A stretch of 64,000 nt of DNA. Origin: Streptomyces sp. NRRL B-3428. GTDB taxonomy: Bacteria > Actinomycetota > Actinomycetes > Streptomycetales > Streptomycetaceae. The notes below the pieces were generated by a model that had not been told where the DNA came from, ran no database searches, and worked only from the letters and a program-made list of their open reading frames with translations. The translations under genes and the position numbers were made by a program. The stretch lies in NCBI GenBank assembly GCA_000721375.1, contig JOGW01000013.1, positions 1-64,000 on the forward strand. Reading direction: 5' to 3'. This document shows positions 18,649 to 28,184 of this stretch, piece after piece. How positions within the stretch are numbered: the first letter of the stretch is position 1; every line of letters begins with the position of its first letter.

Positions 18649-20829
18649 GTGAAACAGGTTGTGCAGAACTACAAGAGCGGCGAGCTGGCGCTGCTCGACG
18701 TGCCGGCGCCCGGGTGCAAGCCCGGCGGGGTGCTGGTGCGGACCGCGTACTCGCTGATATCCACCGGAACCGAGCTCATGAAGGTGTCCGAGGCCGGTAT
18801 GTCGATGGTGGGCAAGGCCCGCTCACGGCCCGACCAGGTGGCCAAGGTCGTGCAGAGCGTGGCCACCAACGGGCTGCCCGCCACGTATCGCAAGGTGATG
18901 GGCAAGCTCGACTCCTATACGCCGCTCGGCTATTCGCTGTGCGGGGTGGTCGAGCAGGTGGGCGCCGGGATCGACGATGTGAAGGTCGGCGATCTGGTGG
19001 CCTGCGCGGGCAATGAGCACGCGCTGCACGCCGAGGTGAACTGGGTACCGAAGAACCTCTACTCCCCCGTGCCGGGCGGTCTCGCACCGCGGCACGCGGC
19101 GTTCGGCACCGTCGGGTCCATCGCTTTGCAGGGTGTACGCCAGGGTGAGCCGCAGCTCGGCGAGAACGCGCTGGTGATCGGCCTCGGGTTGATCGGCCAG
19201 CTGGTGGTGCAGCTCCTGACGGCCGCGGGTGTACGCGTGGTCGGGGCCGATCCCGACCCGGCCCGCTGCGAACTCGCCGAGCGGCTGGGCGCGGTGGCCT
19301 GCGGCGACCCGTCCTCGGCCGCCGTGGAGGCCTCCGTCGCCGAGCTCACCGATGGCCATGGCGTGGACCAGGTGTATCTGGCGGCCGGCGGCTCCAGCAA
19401 CCAGCCGGTGGAGCTGGCCGCCCGGCTCTGCCGCGACCGCGGCCGGGTGATCGACATCGGCAAGTGCCGCCTCGATCTGCCGTGGAACGCGTATTACGAG
19501 AAGGAGCTCGACGTCCGCTTCTCGCGTTCGTACGGTCCCGGGCGCTATGACCCGTCGTACGAACTCGAAGGCCGTGACTACCCGATCGGCTATGTGCGCT
19601 GGACCGAGCGCCGCAATCTGGCCTGCTTCCTGGATCTCATGGCCCGCGGCCGGGTCGATGTGGAGCCGCTCGTCTCCCATGTCGCCGAGTTCGACGACGC
19701 GGTGCAGACGTACCAGAGCCTGAAGGACGGCGAACTCAAGGCCGTGGCCGTGCTGTTCCGCTATCCCGAGCAGAAGGGCGACGCGGCGGCGCCCGCGGTC
19801 TCCGTGCCCGCGGTGAAGGTGACGCCGAGGCCGGTGCGGGCCTCGTCCGCTCCGGTGCGTCTCGCGTTCGTCGGCGCCGGTAACTACGCCACGTCGATGC
19901 TGCTTCCGCATCTGTCGCAGCGCGACGGCGTCGAGCTGTCCACGGTCGTCACCACGACGGCGCTGTCCGGGGCCAACGCGCAGCGCAAGTTCGGCTTCGC
20001 CCAGGCCACCACCGATCTGGACGCCGTGCTCGGCGACAAGTCGATCGACGCGGTGTTCGTGGTCACCCGGCACAGCTCGCACGCCGACCTCACCCGCAAG
20101 GCGCTGCTCGCCGGCAAGGCCGTGTTCGTGGAGAAGCCCCTGGCGCTCACCGAGGACGAACTGGCCGGTGTGCTCGCGACGGTGGAGGAGTCCGGCAACG
20201 ACCGGCTGCAGGTGGGCTTCAACCGCCGTTTCGCGCCACTGCTTCGCGAGGCCAAGGAGCGGTTCGGTGCGCGCACCGGTCCGGCGAGCCTGCGCTATCT
20301 GGTGAACGCGGGCCGTCTGGAGCACGGCAGTTGGTATCTGCGGCAGGGCACGGAGGGCTCGCGGTTCGCCGGCGAGGGCGGCCACTTCATCGATACGGCG
20401 AGCTGGCTGCTCGGCGCCGACCCGGTCTCGGTGTACGCGGTCGCCGCCTCCGGCGGAGCCGGCCACGACGATCTGCAGATCGTGCTGCGCTACGCGGACG
20501 ACTCCACCGCGACCATCAGCTATGTGACCAGCGGTTCCTCCGCCTTCCCCAAGGAGACCCTCGACCTGGTCGCGGACGGCAAGGTCCTCAGGCTCGACGA
20601 CTTCGTCCGCGCCTCGGTGTACGGCCGCAAGCGGTGGGTGAGTTCGCGACTGCCGAAGGCCCGGGACAAGGGGCAGGAAGCCGAACTGGCCGCGTTCGTC
20701 AAGGCCGTACGCGGCGGTGGGCCGATGCCCGTGCCGCTGGACTCGATCGTCGCCACCACGACGGCCACCCTCGCGGTGCAGGCGGGTCTGGCCGCCGGCA
20801 CGCCGGTGACGCTGACGGGGGCCCGATGA
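18649..20829 (+). CDS. Fused zinc-type alcohol dehydrogenase and Gfo/Idh/MocA oxidoreductase
   Basis: A 726-residue two-domain oxidoreductase. Residues 1-375 are a medium-chain dehydrogenase with the Rossmann motif VIGLGLIGQLVVQLL. After a Val/Ala/Pro linker (380-405) there is a complete Gfo/Idh/MocA domain starting LAFVGAGNYATSMLLPHL, with the catalytic EKPLAL motif and the substrate-side NRRFAPL. The two redox sites could work in sequence on one sugar, such as oxidation then reduction giving epimerisation; the substrate is unknown. GTG at 18649 is preferred because AAAGAGGAG lies just upstream, although the frame opens earlier. Its stop overlaps the next ATG. Confidence 0.85.
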   Translation: MKQVVQNYKSGELALLDVPAPGCKPGGVLVRTAYSLISTGTELMKVSEAGMSMVGKARSRPDQVAKVVQSVATNGLPATYRKVMGKLDSYTPLGYSLCGVVEQVGAGIDDVKVGDLVACAGNEHALHAEVNWVPKNLYSPVPGGLAPRHAAFGTVGSIALQGVRQGEPQLGENALVIGLGLIGQLVVQLLTAAGVRVVGADPDPARCELAERLGAVACGDPSSAAVEASVAELTDGHGVDQVYLAAGGSSNQPVELAARLCRDRGRVIDIGKCRLDLPWNAYYEKELDVRFSRSYGPGRYDPSYELEGRDYPIGYVRWTERRNLACFLDLMARGRVDVEPLVSHVAEFDDAVQTYQSLKDGELKAVAVLFRYPEQKGDAAAPAVSVPAVKVTPRPVRASSAPVRLAFVGAGNYATSMLLPHLSQRDGVELSTVVTTTALSGANAQRKFGFAQATTDLDAVLGDKSIDAVFVVTRHSSHADLTRKALLAGKAVFVEKPLALTEDELAGVLATVEESGNDRLQVGFNRRFAPLLREAKERFGARTGPASLRYLVNAGRLEHGSWYLRQGTEGSRFAGEGGHFIDTASWLLGADPVSVYAVAASGGAGHDDLQIVLRYADDSTATISYVTSGSSAFPKETLDLVADGKVLRLDDFVRASVYGRKRWVSSRLPKARDKGQEAELAAFVKAVRGGGPMPVPLDSIVATTTATLAVQAGLAAGTPVTLTGAR

Positions 20830-22784
20830 CCATGAACGCGGGCTGGTACCTGCGCCGGCTGTCCCGGATGGGGCCGGCGGAGGTCGGCGGCCGGGTGGCC
20901 GACGCGGTACGCAGGCGACGGTGGCGCTCGGCGCTGCCGGACGCCCCGGCCGTGACGGGCGCCCGGTTCACCGCCGTACTGCCCGAAGGGACGCTCGCCG
21001 GCGTGGCGCCGGACGCCACGAAGCGTCTCGTGGCCGAGGCGGACCGGCTCATGGAAGGCCGGGTCGAGTACTTCGGGGTGCTCCGTGACGACCTCGTCGA
21101 CCCGGACTGGTGGTACGACCCGAAGACCGGGCGGCGCGCACCGTGGGGCTACGCCTTCGACGTGCCGTACCGCGACGAGGACGCGGCCGGGGACATCAAG
21201 CAGATCTGGGAGCTGTCCCGGCACCAGTACCTCACCGTGCTCGCCGCGGCCTACGCGCTCACCGGCGAGGAGCGGTACGCCGAGCGGGTGGCCGCGCATC
21301 TGCGGTCGTGGTGGTCGGCCAACGCGCCGCTGCGCGGGGCGCATTGGATCAGCGGGATCGAGCTGGGGATCCGGCTCCTGTCCTGGGTGTGGATCCGCCG
21401 GCTGCTCGACGGCTGGGCGGGGGTGGGCGCCCTGTTCGAGTCCAACCCCGTGGCACTGAACCAGATCTGGCACCACCAGCGCTGGCTTGCCGCGTTCCCC
21501 AGCCGGGGGTCGTCGGCGAACAACCACATCATCGCCGAGGCCGCCGGACAGGCCGCCGCGGCCTGCGCGTTCGGCTGGTTCCCCGAGTCGGCGCGCTGGC
21601 GCGGCGACGCGCTGCGGTCGCTCGACCGGCAGCTGCGCGCCAACACGTTCGGCTCCGGGCTCAATCGGGAGCTCGCCACCGAGTACCACGGCCTCGTCCT
21701 CGAACTCGGCCTGGCCGCCGTCGCCGAGGCGGATGCCGCGGGTGTGGCGGTGCCCGCGTCGACCCGTCTGGTGCTGCTGCGGATGAGCGACGCGCTCGCG
21801 GCCGTCGTGGACAACCGGCTGCGGCCGCCGCGTCAGGGCGACGCGGACGACGGACACGGACTCGTGCTCGACGGCGCGGGCACCGGCCGCTGGGGTTCGC
21901 TCCTGGCCACCGGGGAAGCCGCGTTCGGGCGGCTCGACTGGTGGCCGACGGTGACCGGCACCGATGTCCGTACGCCGCTGCTCGCCGCGCTCATCAAGCC
22001 CGCACGACTGTCCGTGACGCGCCCGGCTGAGCGGCCCGCCCACTTCGCGGATGCCGGGCTCACCATCCTGCGCGGGCCCGAGGAGATCTGGTGCCGCTGC
22101 GACGGAGGGCCGCACGGCTTCCTGTCCATCGCCGCGCACGCGCACGCCGACGCGCTGTCCCTGGAAGTACGCCATGACGGTGTCGACGTGCTCGCCGACC
22201 CGGGGACGTACTGCTATCACGGACAGCCCGCATGGCGGCAGTACTTCCGCTCGACCCTCGGCCACAACACCCTGCGGCTGGACGGCGCCGACCAGTCCGT
22301 CTCCGGCGGCCCGTTCCTGTGGACCCGGCATGCCGTGAGCCGTGTGCTCGTCGCGGATGCGTCGGGGACCGAAGGGGGGACGGCCCGTTGGTGCGCCGAG
22401 CACGACGGCTACGAGCAGTCCACGCACCGCCGCCAGGTCGAACTCACGGCGGCGAGCCGGGAGTTACGGGTGGTCGACGAGGTACACGGCCCACGACGTG
22501 ACGTGCACCTGGCATTCCATCTCGGTCCGGAGATCGTCGCCGAGCTGACGGAATTGGCGGACAGCCGTGCGCGGCTCACCTGGACCCGGGACGGCGAACA
22601 GCGCTCCGCGGTGCTCGAACTGCCCGAGCAGCTCGACTGGCAGGCGCACCGCGGCGAGAGCGATCCACCGCTGGGCTGGTACTCCGCCGGCTTCGGACGC
22701 AAGGAACCCGCCACCACGCTGATCGGCACGGGCCACAGCGAGGGCGCGCAGGGGTTCACCACCGTACTCAGGTTCCAGAGCTAG
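20826..22784 (+). CDS. Heparinase II/III-family (alginate-lyase-like) protein
   Basis: A 652-residue polysaccharide lyase-like protein. The N-terminal alpha-alpha toroid spans about residues 60-400 and includes HHQRWLAAFPSRGSSANNH; the C-terminal beta sandwich of the Hepar_II_III family includes HAHADALSLEVRHDG and GHNTLRLDGADQS, where the catalytic Tyr/His and metal-binding residues normally sit. No signal peptide is visible, so it may act inside the cell or use another export route. It probably cleaves uronate linkages in the cluster's own product. ATG at 20826 overlaps the upstream stop. A TTA codon lies at 22464. Confidence 0.85.
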   Translation: MTMNAGWYLRRLSRMGPAEVGGRVADAVRRRRWRSALPDAPAVTGARFTAVLPEGTLAGVAPDATKRLVAEADRLMEGRVEYFGVLRDDLVDPDWWYDPKTGRRAPWGYAFDVPYRDEDAAGDIKQIWELSRHQYLTVLAAAYALTGEERYAERVAAHLRSWWSANAPLRGAHWISGIELGIRLLSWVWIRRLLDGWAGVGALFESNPVALNQIWHHQRWLAAFPSRGSSANNHIIAEAAGQAAAACAFGWFPESARWRGDALRSLDRQLRANTFGSGLNRELATEYHGLVLELGLAAVAEADAAGVAVPASTRLVLLRMSDALAAVVDNRLRPPRQGDADDGHGLVLDGAGTGRWGSLLATGEAAFGRLDWWPTVTGTDVRTPLLAALIKPARLSVTRPAERPAHFADAGLTILRGPEEIWCRCDGGPHGFLSIAAHAHADALSLEVRHDGVDVLADPGTYCYHGQPAWRQYFRSTLGHNTLRLDGADQSVSGGPFLWTRHAVSRVLVADASGTEGGTARWCAEHDGYEQSTHRRQVELTAASRELRVVDEVHGPRRDVHLAFHLGPEIVAELTELADSRARLTWTRDGEQRSAVLELPEQLDWQAHRGESDPPLGWYSAGFGRKEPATTLIGTGHSEGAQGFTTVLRFQS

Positions 22785-22797
22785 GGAGGGAGGGCGC

Positions 22798-24339
22798 ATG
22801 GGGATCAAGTGGCGGCGCTGGGCCTGGCCCGCGGCACCGGTCGTGCTGGCACTGCTGGCCGCGACCGGCTGTACCGGCTCGCCGGACGACTCGGCGAAGC
22901 CGGGCGACGGTGCGCCCTCCACGTCCGGCGCCTCGGCCAAGGGCGTCGCGCGGGTGTGCGCGAAGCCCGCGGCAGGTCCGGCGAACGCGCCGGCGGGCGC
23001 GGTGACCGTCGACCCCGCGGTGGTGGACGATCTGGTGCGAAAGACCAAGGACAGCCCGCCCGGCACCACATTCTGGCTGCGGCCCGGCACGCACCGGCTG
23101 GAACCGGACCAGTTCGCGCAGGTCATCCCCAAGAAGGGGAACCGCTACCTCGGCGCACCGGGCGCGGTCCTCGACGGCCGCAAGACCAACCAGTACGCCT
23201 TCGGCGGCTCCGCCCCTGACGTCACCATCGGCTATCTGACCGTCGAGAACTTCGTCGCGCCGCACGACCAGGGCGTGGTCAACCACGACTCGGCCGACGG
23301 CTGGGTGATCGAACACGCCACGATCCAGCGCAACTCGGGTGCGGGGCTGATGGCCGGTGCGCGCCAGGAGGTCCGCGACAGCTGTCTGCGCGACAACGGC
23401 CAGTACGGCATCAACGCGTACAAGCCCGGTGACTCCATCACCGATCTCGTGATCGAGGGCAACGAGATCACCGGCAACAACACCGGGGACTGGGAGCGCA
23501 AGAAGGAGGGCTGCGGCTGCACCGGCGGCATCAAGTTCTGGGCGGTCAACGGCGCGGACGTGACCGGGAACTGGGTGCACGACAACCGCGGTACCGGGTT
23601 GTGGGCGGACACCAACAACAACGACTTCCGCATCGAGGGCAACGTCCTCGAGGCCAATGACGGTGCCGCACTGATCTACGAGACCAGCTACAACGCGGTG
23701 ATCAGGAACAACACGATCCTGCGGAACAACTGGGTCGAGGGCCGTGCGAACGCCGACCGCGGTGACACCTTCCCGTTCGCGACCGTCTATCTCTCCGAGT
23801 CCGGCGGCGAACCACGGGTCAAGGCCCGCACCGACAAGATCGAGGTCTACGGCAACGCCCTGGAGAACAACTGGTCGGGGATCACCCTGTGGGAGAACGC
23901 GGACCGGTTCTGCAACAGTCCGGCCAACACCTCCACCGGCGACTGCACCTTGCTGGTCCCGGACACCAAGCGCTGCACACAGCCCGCGATCGCCAAGGCT
24001 CCGCTCTACTCCGACTGCCGGTGGAAGACCCAGCGCGTGGAGATCCACGACAACCGGTTCGTCCTCGACCCGGCCGTGCTCAAGTGCAAGACGGAATGCG
24101 CCCGCATGGCGGTGCTCGCCAACTACGGCACATATCCGGACTGGTCCCCGTACAAGGGCGACAAGGTGGCGGAGGCGGTCACCAGCAAGCAGCAGAACCG
24201 CTGGTACGACAACGTCTACCGCGGCCCGTGGAGCTTCGTCGCCCACGACCCGAGCACGACCCTCGACTTCAGGGAGTGGCAGAGCAGGAAGTACCAGCAG
24301 GACACGGGCAGCAACTTCCGGCTGCGGGCGGGTGATTGA
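22798..24339 (+). CDS. Lipoprotein with right-handed parallel beta-helix
   Basis: A 513-residue secreted lipoprotein. A basic start and hydrophobic core lead to a lipobox-like AATGC with lipidation Cys25. Residues about 120-360 are beta-helix coils with repeated Asn ladders (for example VIEGNEITGNNTG and IRNNTILRNN) seen in pectate lyases and mannuronan C5-epimerases. Several Cys pairs (such as CGCTGG) suggest disulphides. It sits right after the heparinase-like gene, so it is likely a cell-surface epimerase, lyase or binding protein for the exopolysaccharide. The exact activity is not determinable. Confidence 0.85.
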   Translation: MGIKWRRWAWPAAPVVLALLAATGCTGSPDDSAKPGDGAPSTSGASAKGVARVCAKPAAGPANAPAGAVTVDPAVVDDLVRKTKDSPPGTTFWLRPGTHRLEPDQFAQVIPKKGNRYLGAPGAVLDGRKTNQYAFGGSAPDVTIGYLTVENFVAPHDQGVVNHDSADGWVIEHATIQRNSGAGLMAGARQEVRDSCLRDNGQYGINAYKPGDSITDLVIEGNEITGNNTGDWERKKEGCGCTGGIKFWAVNGADVTGNWVHDNRGTGLWADTNNNDFRIEGNVLEANDGAALIYETSYNAVIRNNTILRNNWVEGRANADRGDTFPFATVYLSESGGEPRVKARTDKIEVYGNALENNWSGITLWENADRFCNSPANTSTGDCTLLVPDTKRCTQPAIAKAPLYSDCRWKTQRVEIHDNRFVLDPAVLKCKTECARMAVLANYGTYPDWSPYKGDKVAEAVTSKQQNRWYDNVYRGPWSFVAHDPSTTLDFREWQSRKYQQDTGSNFRLRAGD

Positions 24340-24340
24340 G

Positions 24341-25654
24341 ATGGCAGGGGACCTCAGGCACGGCGATACGGCGAGCGCGGCGGACACGACGGACACGGCG
24401 GACACCCCGCCGGCCGTCGAAGTGCGCCCGGCCGGTGCGCCCAGGCTCGCCGGGACGGCGTGGGGACTGCTGATCCTCAACACGCTCGGCTCCGCCGGGG
24501 CGCAGACGATCATTCCGCTGCCCCGCTCCCTCATCCAGATGGTCACGATGGGCTCGCTGGTGGCCGCGTTCACGCTGGCGCTCGCCGTCAATCTGCGGCT
24601 GCGGATCAGGCCCACCGCGTACGTGCTGCTGCTCACGCTGCTGCTGGTGCCGAGCGTCCTGTCCAGCGTGGAGCTGGAGTCCGGGATGGGCGCGTTGTTC
24701 CGCTGCGGCCGCCTTGCGCTCTTCATCGCCACGCTGTGGCTGCTCACGCGCTGGTGGGACGGCAGTCTGACGTTCGTCCGCAGTCATATCCGGATGTACT
24801 TCGCGGTGCTCGGCTCGGTGGCCGCCGGCCTGCTCCTGTCACCGGGCGCCGCGCTGCCCGACCTCTACGGGGGGCGACTCGTCGGCGCGCTGTGGCCGCT
24901 CACGCCGCCGCAGATCGGACAGTACGCGGCCGTGATCATCGGGCTCACGGTCCTGCTGCTGATGGGCCGGCGGACCGACCGGGCCAGTGCGGCGGTGGTG
25001 ATCGTGCCCTCGCTCGTGCTGCTCGCGCTCACCCACACCCGCACCGCCACCATCGGCCTGCTCGTCGGGCTGCTCCTTGCGATCGGTTCGCTGGTCCTGA
25101 CCAGCGCGGCCGCCCGCCGGTTCTTCACCTGGGCGGTCGTCGTGGCCGTGGTGGCCGCGGTGGGGTTCGGCTCGATGCTGCAGGCGTGGTTCCTGCGCGG
25201 GCAGACCCAGGAGTACTTCACCAGCCTCACCGGCCGGGCCAAGGTCTGGGACGCCCTGCTCGCCGCTCCACGGAGCACCAAGGAGGAGCTGTTCGGCATG
25301 GGGCTCGGCGACAAGTCCTACGGCGGGCTGCCCATCGACAACAGCTGGCTTGCCGCGTACCACGAACAGGGTCTGATCGGTGTCACGCTCGTGGCCGCGT
25401 TCATCGCCGTACTCGGCGGTGTCGCGCTGCTGCGGCCGCCGTCGCTGCAGCGGGCCTGCGCCATCTTCCTGATCACCTACTGCGCGATCGCCTCGTACAC
25501 CGAGGCCGGTCTCGCCGACGCATCGCCGTATCTGCTCCATCTGGGCCTCGCCGCCTCGCTGTTGGCGGCGCCCGCCGCGACCGCTCCCCTCCCGGCGCCC
25601 GAGGTCCCACGGCGACGTGTCCCGCGGTGGGCCCGGGATCGGAAGGTGGGCTGA
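24341..25654 (+). CDS. O-antigen-ligase/polymerase-like membrane protein (Wzy candidate)
   Basis: A 437-residue integral membrane protein with about ten to twelve hydrophobic helices between residues 40 and 410. The central arrangement of a large loop between helices, with LTHTRTATIGLLVGL and then GRAKVWDAL and GMGLGDKSYGGLPIDNSWL, is characteristic of the O-antigen ligase/Wzy superfamily. It likely polymerises the repeat units outside the membrane. ATG at 24341 is used; GTG at 24332 would overlap the upstream stop. The first 40 residues are a disordered Thr/Ala/Asp-rich cytoplasmic tail. Confidence 0.85.
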   Translation: MAGDLRHGDTASAADTTDTADTPPAVEVRPAGAPRLAGTAWGLLILNTLGSAGAQTIIPLPRSLIQMVTMGSLVAAFTLALAVNLRLRIRPTAYVLLLTLLLVPSVLSSVELESGMGALFRCGRLALFIATLWLLTRWWDGSLTFVRSHIRMYFAVLGSVAAGLLLSPGAALPDLYGGRLVGALWPLTPPQIGQYAAVIIGLTVLLLMGRRTDRASAAVVIVPSLVLLALTHTRTATIGLLVGLLLAIGSLVLTSAAARRFFTWAVVVAVVAAVGFGSMLQAWFLRGQTQEYFTSLTGRAKVWDALLAAPRSTKEELFGMGLGDKSYGGLPIDNSWLAAYHEQGLIGVTLVAAFIAVLGGVALLRPPSLQRACAIFLITYCAIASYTEAGLADASPYLLHLGLAASLLAAPAATAPLPAPEVPRRRVPRWARDRKVG

Positions 25655-25656
25655 GC

Positions 25657-26934
25657 ATGCACATCCTCGTGGTGCACAACCGCTACTCCTCGGCGCAGCC
25701 GAGCGGCGAGAACAAGGTCGTCGACCAGGAAGTCGCCCTGCTGCGCGAGGCCGGGCACCGGGTCGAGCTCTTCGAGCGGCGCAGCGACGACATCGCCGCC
25801 CGTTCCCTGCTCGGCAAGGTGGCGGTACCGCTCCTCGTGCCGTGGAACCCGGCGGTGCGCAAGGAACTCACGGCCCTGCTGCGGGCCGAGCGGCCGGACG
25901 TGGTGCATGTGCACAACGTCTTCCCGCTGCTGTCCCCCGCGGTGCTCGCCGCCTGCGCCGACGCCGGTGTGCCGGTCGTCGCGACGCTGCACAACTACAC
26001 GCAGATCTGCCCGCCGGGGACGCTGCAGCGGGACGGCCGGCCCTGCACGGAGTGCGTGGGCGCCACTCCCCTGCCCGCCGTACGGCACGGCTGCTACCGC
26101 GACTCGCGGCTCGCGACGGTGCCGCTCGCGGTCAACCTGTCGGTGAACCGGCGGCGTTGGTGGACCGGGGTGGACCGTTTCTTCTGTATCTCCGCGGCGC
26201 AGCGCGACGTCCTGGTGGCGGCGGGTATGCCGGCCGAGCGGCTCGCGGTGAAGCACAACTTCGTACCGGACCCGGGCACTTGTCGCGAGGGCGCCGGCGA
26301 GCACGTGCTGTATCTCGGGCGGCTCGCGGAGACCAAGGGCATCCGGCTCCTGATGGCCGCGTGGGACGAACTCGCCGCGGCCGGTGGCGTGGGCGTACCC
26401 CTGGTGATCGCGGGCGCGGGACCGCTGGAGGGCGAGGTGACCGCCTGGGCCGCGGGCCGCGACGACGTACGGGTCGTCGGTCTGTACGACCAGGCGCAGT
26501 GCCGTGAGGCCGCCCTGCGGTCGGTCGCCGTGGTGGCCCCTTCGACCTGGCTGGAGGCCTTCGGCCTGGTGGTCGTGGAGGCGATGGCGGCCGGGGTGCC
26601 GACCGTCGCCGCCGGTCACGGGGCCTTCGTGGAGCTGGTCGAGGACGGGAAGACGGGACTGCTGCACCGGCCGAACGACGCCGGTTCACTCGCGGACTGT
26701 CTGCGCCGGATCACGGCCGATCCGGTCCGCAACCAGGAGTGGGGCCAGGCGGCCCGGCGCCGTTACGAGCAGGGCTTCAGCCCTGCCGTCGGCCTGGAGC
26801 GCCTGCTTGAGGAGTACCGCACCGCGATCGCGGGACGGTCGGCCGACGGGGAGAGCACGCCGTCGGCAGTGAACAGGAGCAATGGCTCGCGTCGGGGGGA
26901 CCGCGTGGGCCGGGGGGATGGGGACAGCACATGA
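25657..26934 (+). CDS. Glycosyltransferase family 4
   Basis: A 425-residue GT-B glycosyltransferase. The acceptor domain has VVHNRYSSAQPSGENKVVD and VVHVHNVFPLLSP, followed by a Cys-containing insert at about 120-150 (ICPPGTLQ, CTECVG) common in family 4 members of polysaccharide clusters. The donor domain has VLYLGRLAETKGIRLL, IAGAGPLEG and the EX7E-like WLEAFGLVVVEAMAAGVP. The C-terminal 30 residues are a Ser/Arg/Gly tail. Its stop overlaps the next gene by 4 bp. It adds one sugar of the repeat unit; the specificity is unknown. Confidence 0.9.
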   Translation: MHILVVHNRYSSAQPSGENKVVDQEVALLREAGHRVELFERRSDDIAARSLLGKVAVPLLVPWNPAVRKELTALLRAERPDVVHVHNVFPLLSPAVLAACADAGVPVVATLHNYTQICPPGTLQRDGRPCTECVGATPLPAVRHGCYRDSRLATVPLAVNLSVNRRRWWTGVDRFFCISAAQRDVLVAAGMPAERLAVKHNFVPDPGTCREGAGEHVLYLGRLAETKGIRLLMAAWDELAAAGGVGVPLVIAGAGPLEGEVTAWAAGRDDVRVVGLYDQAQCREAALRSVAVVAPSTWLEAFGLVVVEAMAAGVPTVAAGHGAFVELVEDGKTGLLHRPNDAGSLADCLRRITADPVRNQEWGQAARRRYEQGFSPAVGLERLLEEYRTAIAGRSADGESTPSAVNRSNGSRRGDRVGRGDGDST

Positions 26935-28184
26935 CACGATGCCGACTCTGTGGTTCGGCGGCGCTGGCGAGCGTCGTCGATCTGGGGGCGACCCCGCCGT
27001 GCGAGAGCTTTCTCGCGGCGGACCAGCTCGACCTGCCCGAGCCCGCCTACCCGCTGCATCTGCGGGTCTGCACGGACTGCTGGCTGGCACAGATACCTCC
27101 GCTGATCACGCCGGAGGAGACGTTCAAGGAGTACGCGTACTTCTCCTCGTACTCGACGTCCTGGGTGGAGCACGCGCGTACCTTCGTGGCCGGCGCGGCC
27201 GAACGTGTGGGCCTGGGACCCGACGCGTTCGTGGTCGAAGTGGCCAGCAATGACGGGTACTTGCTGCGCCATGTGGTGGACCATGGGATCCGCTGCCTCG
27301 GCGTCGAGCCTTCGGTGAACGTCGGTGCGGCGGCGCGGGATGCGGGGGTGCCCACCCTCACGGAGTTCCTGAGCCCAAAGACCGGCGCGGCGGTGCGCGC
27401 GGAGCACGGCCCGGCGGATCTGGTCGTGGCCAACAACGTGTACGCGCACATCCCTGACGTGGTCGGTTTCACCCAGGGGCTGCGGGCCCTGGTCGCCGAC
27501 GACGGCTGGGTCTCCATCGAGGTGCAGCATCTGCTGACCCTGATCGAGGAGAACCAGTACGACACGATCTACCACGAGCACTTCCAGTACTACACGGTCG
27601 CCTCGGCGATCCGGGCGCTCGCGAGCGGTGGACTCTCCCTCGTGGACGTCGAGTTGCTGCCCACGCACGGCGGTTCGATCCGGCTGTGGGCCCGGCCCAC
27701 CGAGGCGGCCGGCGAACCCTCGCGGCGCGTGGCCGACGTACTGGACCGGGAGAAGGCCGCCGGTCTGCAGGAGGTGTCCGGGTACACCGAGTTCTCCGCC
27801 CGCGTGTCCAAGGTCCGCCGCGATCTCCTCAAGTTCCTGATCGAGGCCGCCGAGCGCGGTGAGACCGTCGTCGGCTACGGCGCACCGGGCAAGGGCAACA
27901 CCCTGCTCAACCACTGCGGCATCCGGCCCGATCTGCTCGCGTACACGGTCGACCGCAACCCGTACAAGCACGGCAGGTTCACCCCGGGCACCCGTATCCC
28001 GATCCTGGCGCCCGAGCAGATCGCCGAGGACCGGCCCGACTACGTACTCGTCCTCCCGTGGAATCTCCGGGAGGAACTGACCGAGCAGCTGTCCTTCGTC
28101 CACGAGTGGGGCGGCCGCCTGGTCTTCCCGATCCCGGAACTGAGCATCGTCGAGGTGCCCGTCAAGAAAGAGGTCGCGGTATGA
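26931..28184 (+). CDS. Sugar C-methyltransferase (SAM-dependent, TylC3/NovU-like)
   Basis: A 417-residue three-domain C-methyltransferase. The N-terminal zinc site uses Cys4, Cys7, Cys47 and Cys50 (CRLCGS and CTDC). The SAM-binding core has VVEVASNDGYLLRH and the C-terminal domain has VVGYGAPGKGNTLLNHCGI, with the catalytic region around YHEHFQYYT. Relatives such as TylC3 place a methyl group at C3 of 4-keto-deoxysugar nucleotides. Its presence with a cytidylyltransferase suggests a branched sugar in the polymer. It overlaps both neighbours by 4 bp. Confidence 0.92.
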   Translation: MTRCRLCGSAALASVVDLGATPPCESFLAADQLDLPEPAYPLHLRVCTDCWLAQIPPLITPEETFKEYAYFSSYSTSWVEHARTFVAGAAERVGLGPDAFVVEVASNDGYLLRHVVDHGIRCLGVEPSVNVGAAARDAGVPTLTEFLSPKTGAAVRAEHGPADLVVANNVYAHIPDVVGFTQGLRALVADDGWVSIEVQHLLTLIEENQYDTIYHEHFQYYTVASAIRALASGGLSLVDVELLPTHGGSIRLWARPTEAAGEPSRRVADVLDREKAAGLQEVSGYTEFSARVSKVRRDLLKFLIEAAERGETVVGYGAPGKGNTLLNHCGIRPDLLAYTVDRNPYKHGRFTPGTRIPILAPEQIAEDRPDYVLVLPWNLREELTEQLSFVHEWGGRLVFPIPELSIVEVPVKKEVAV

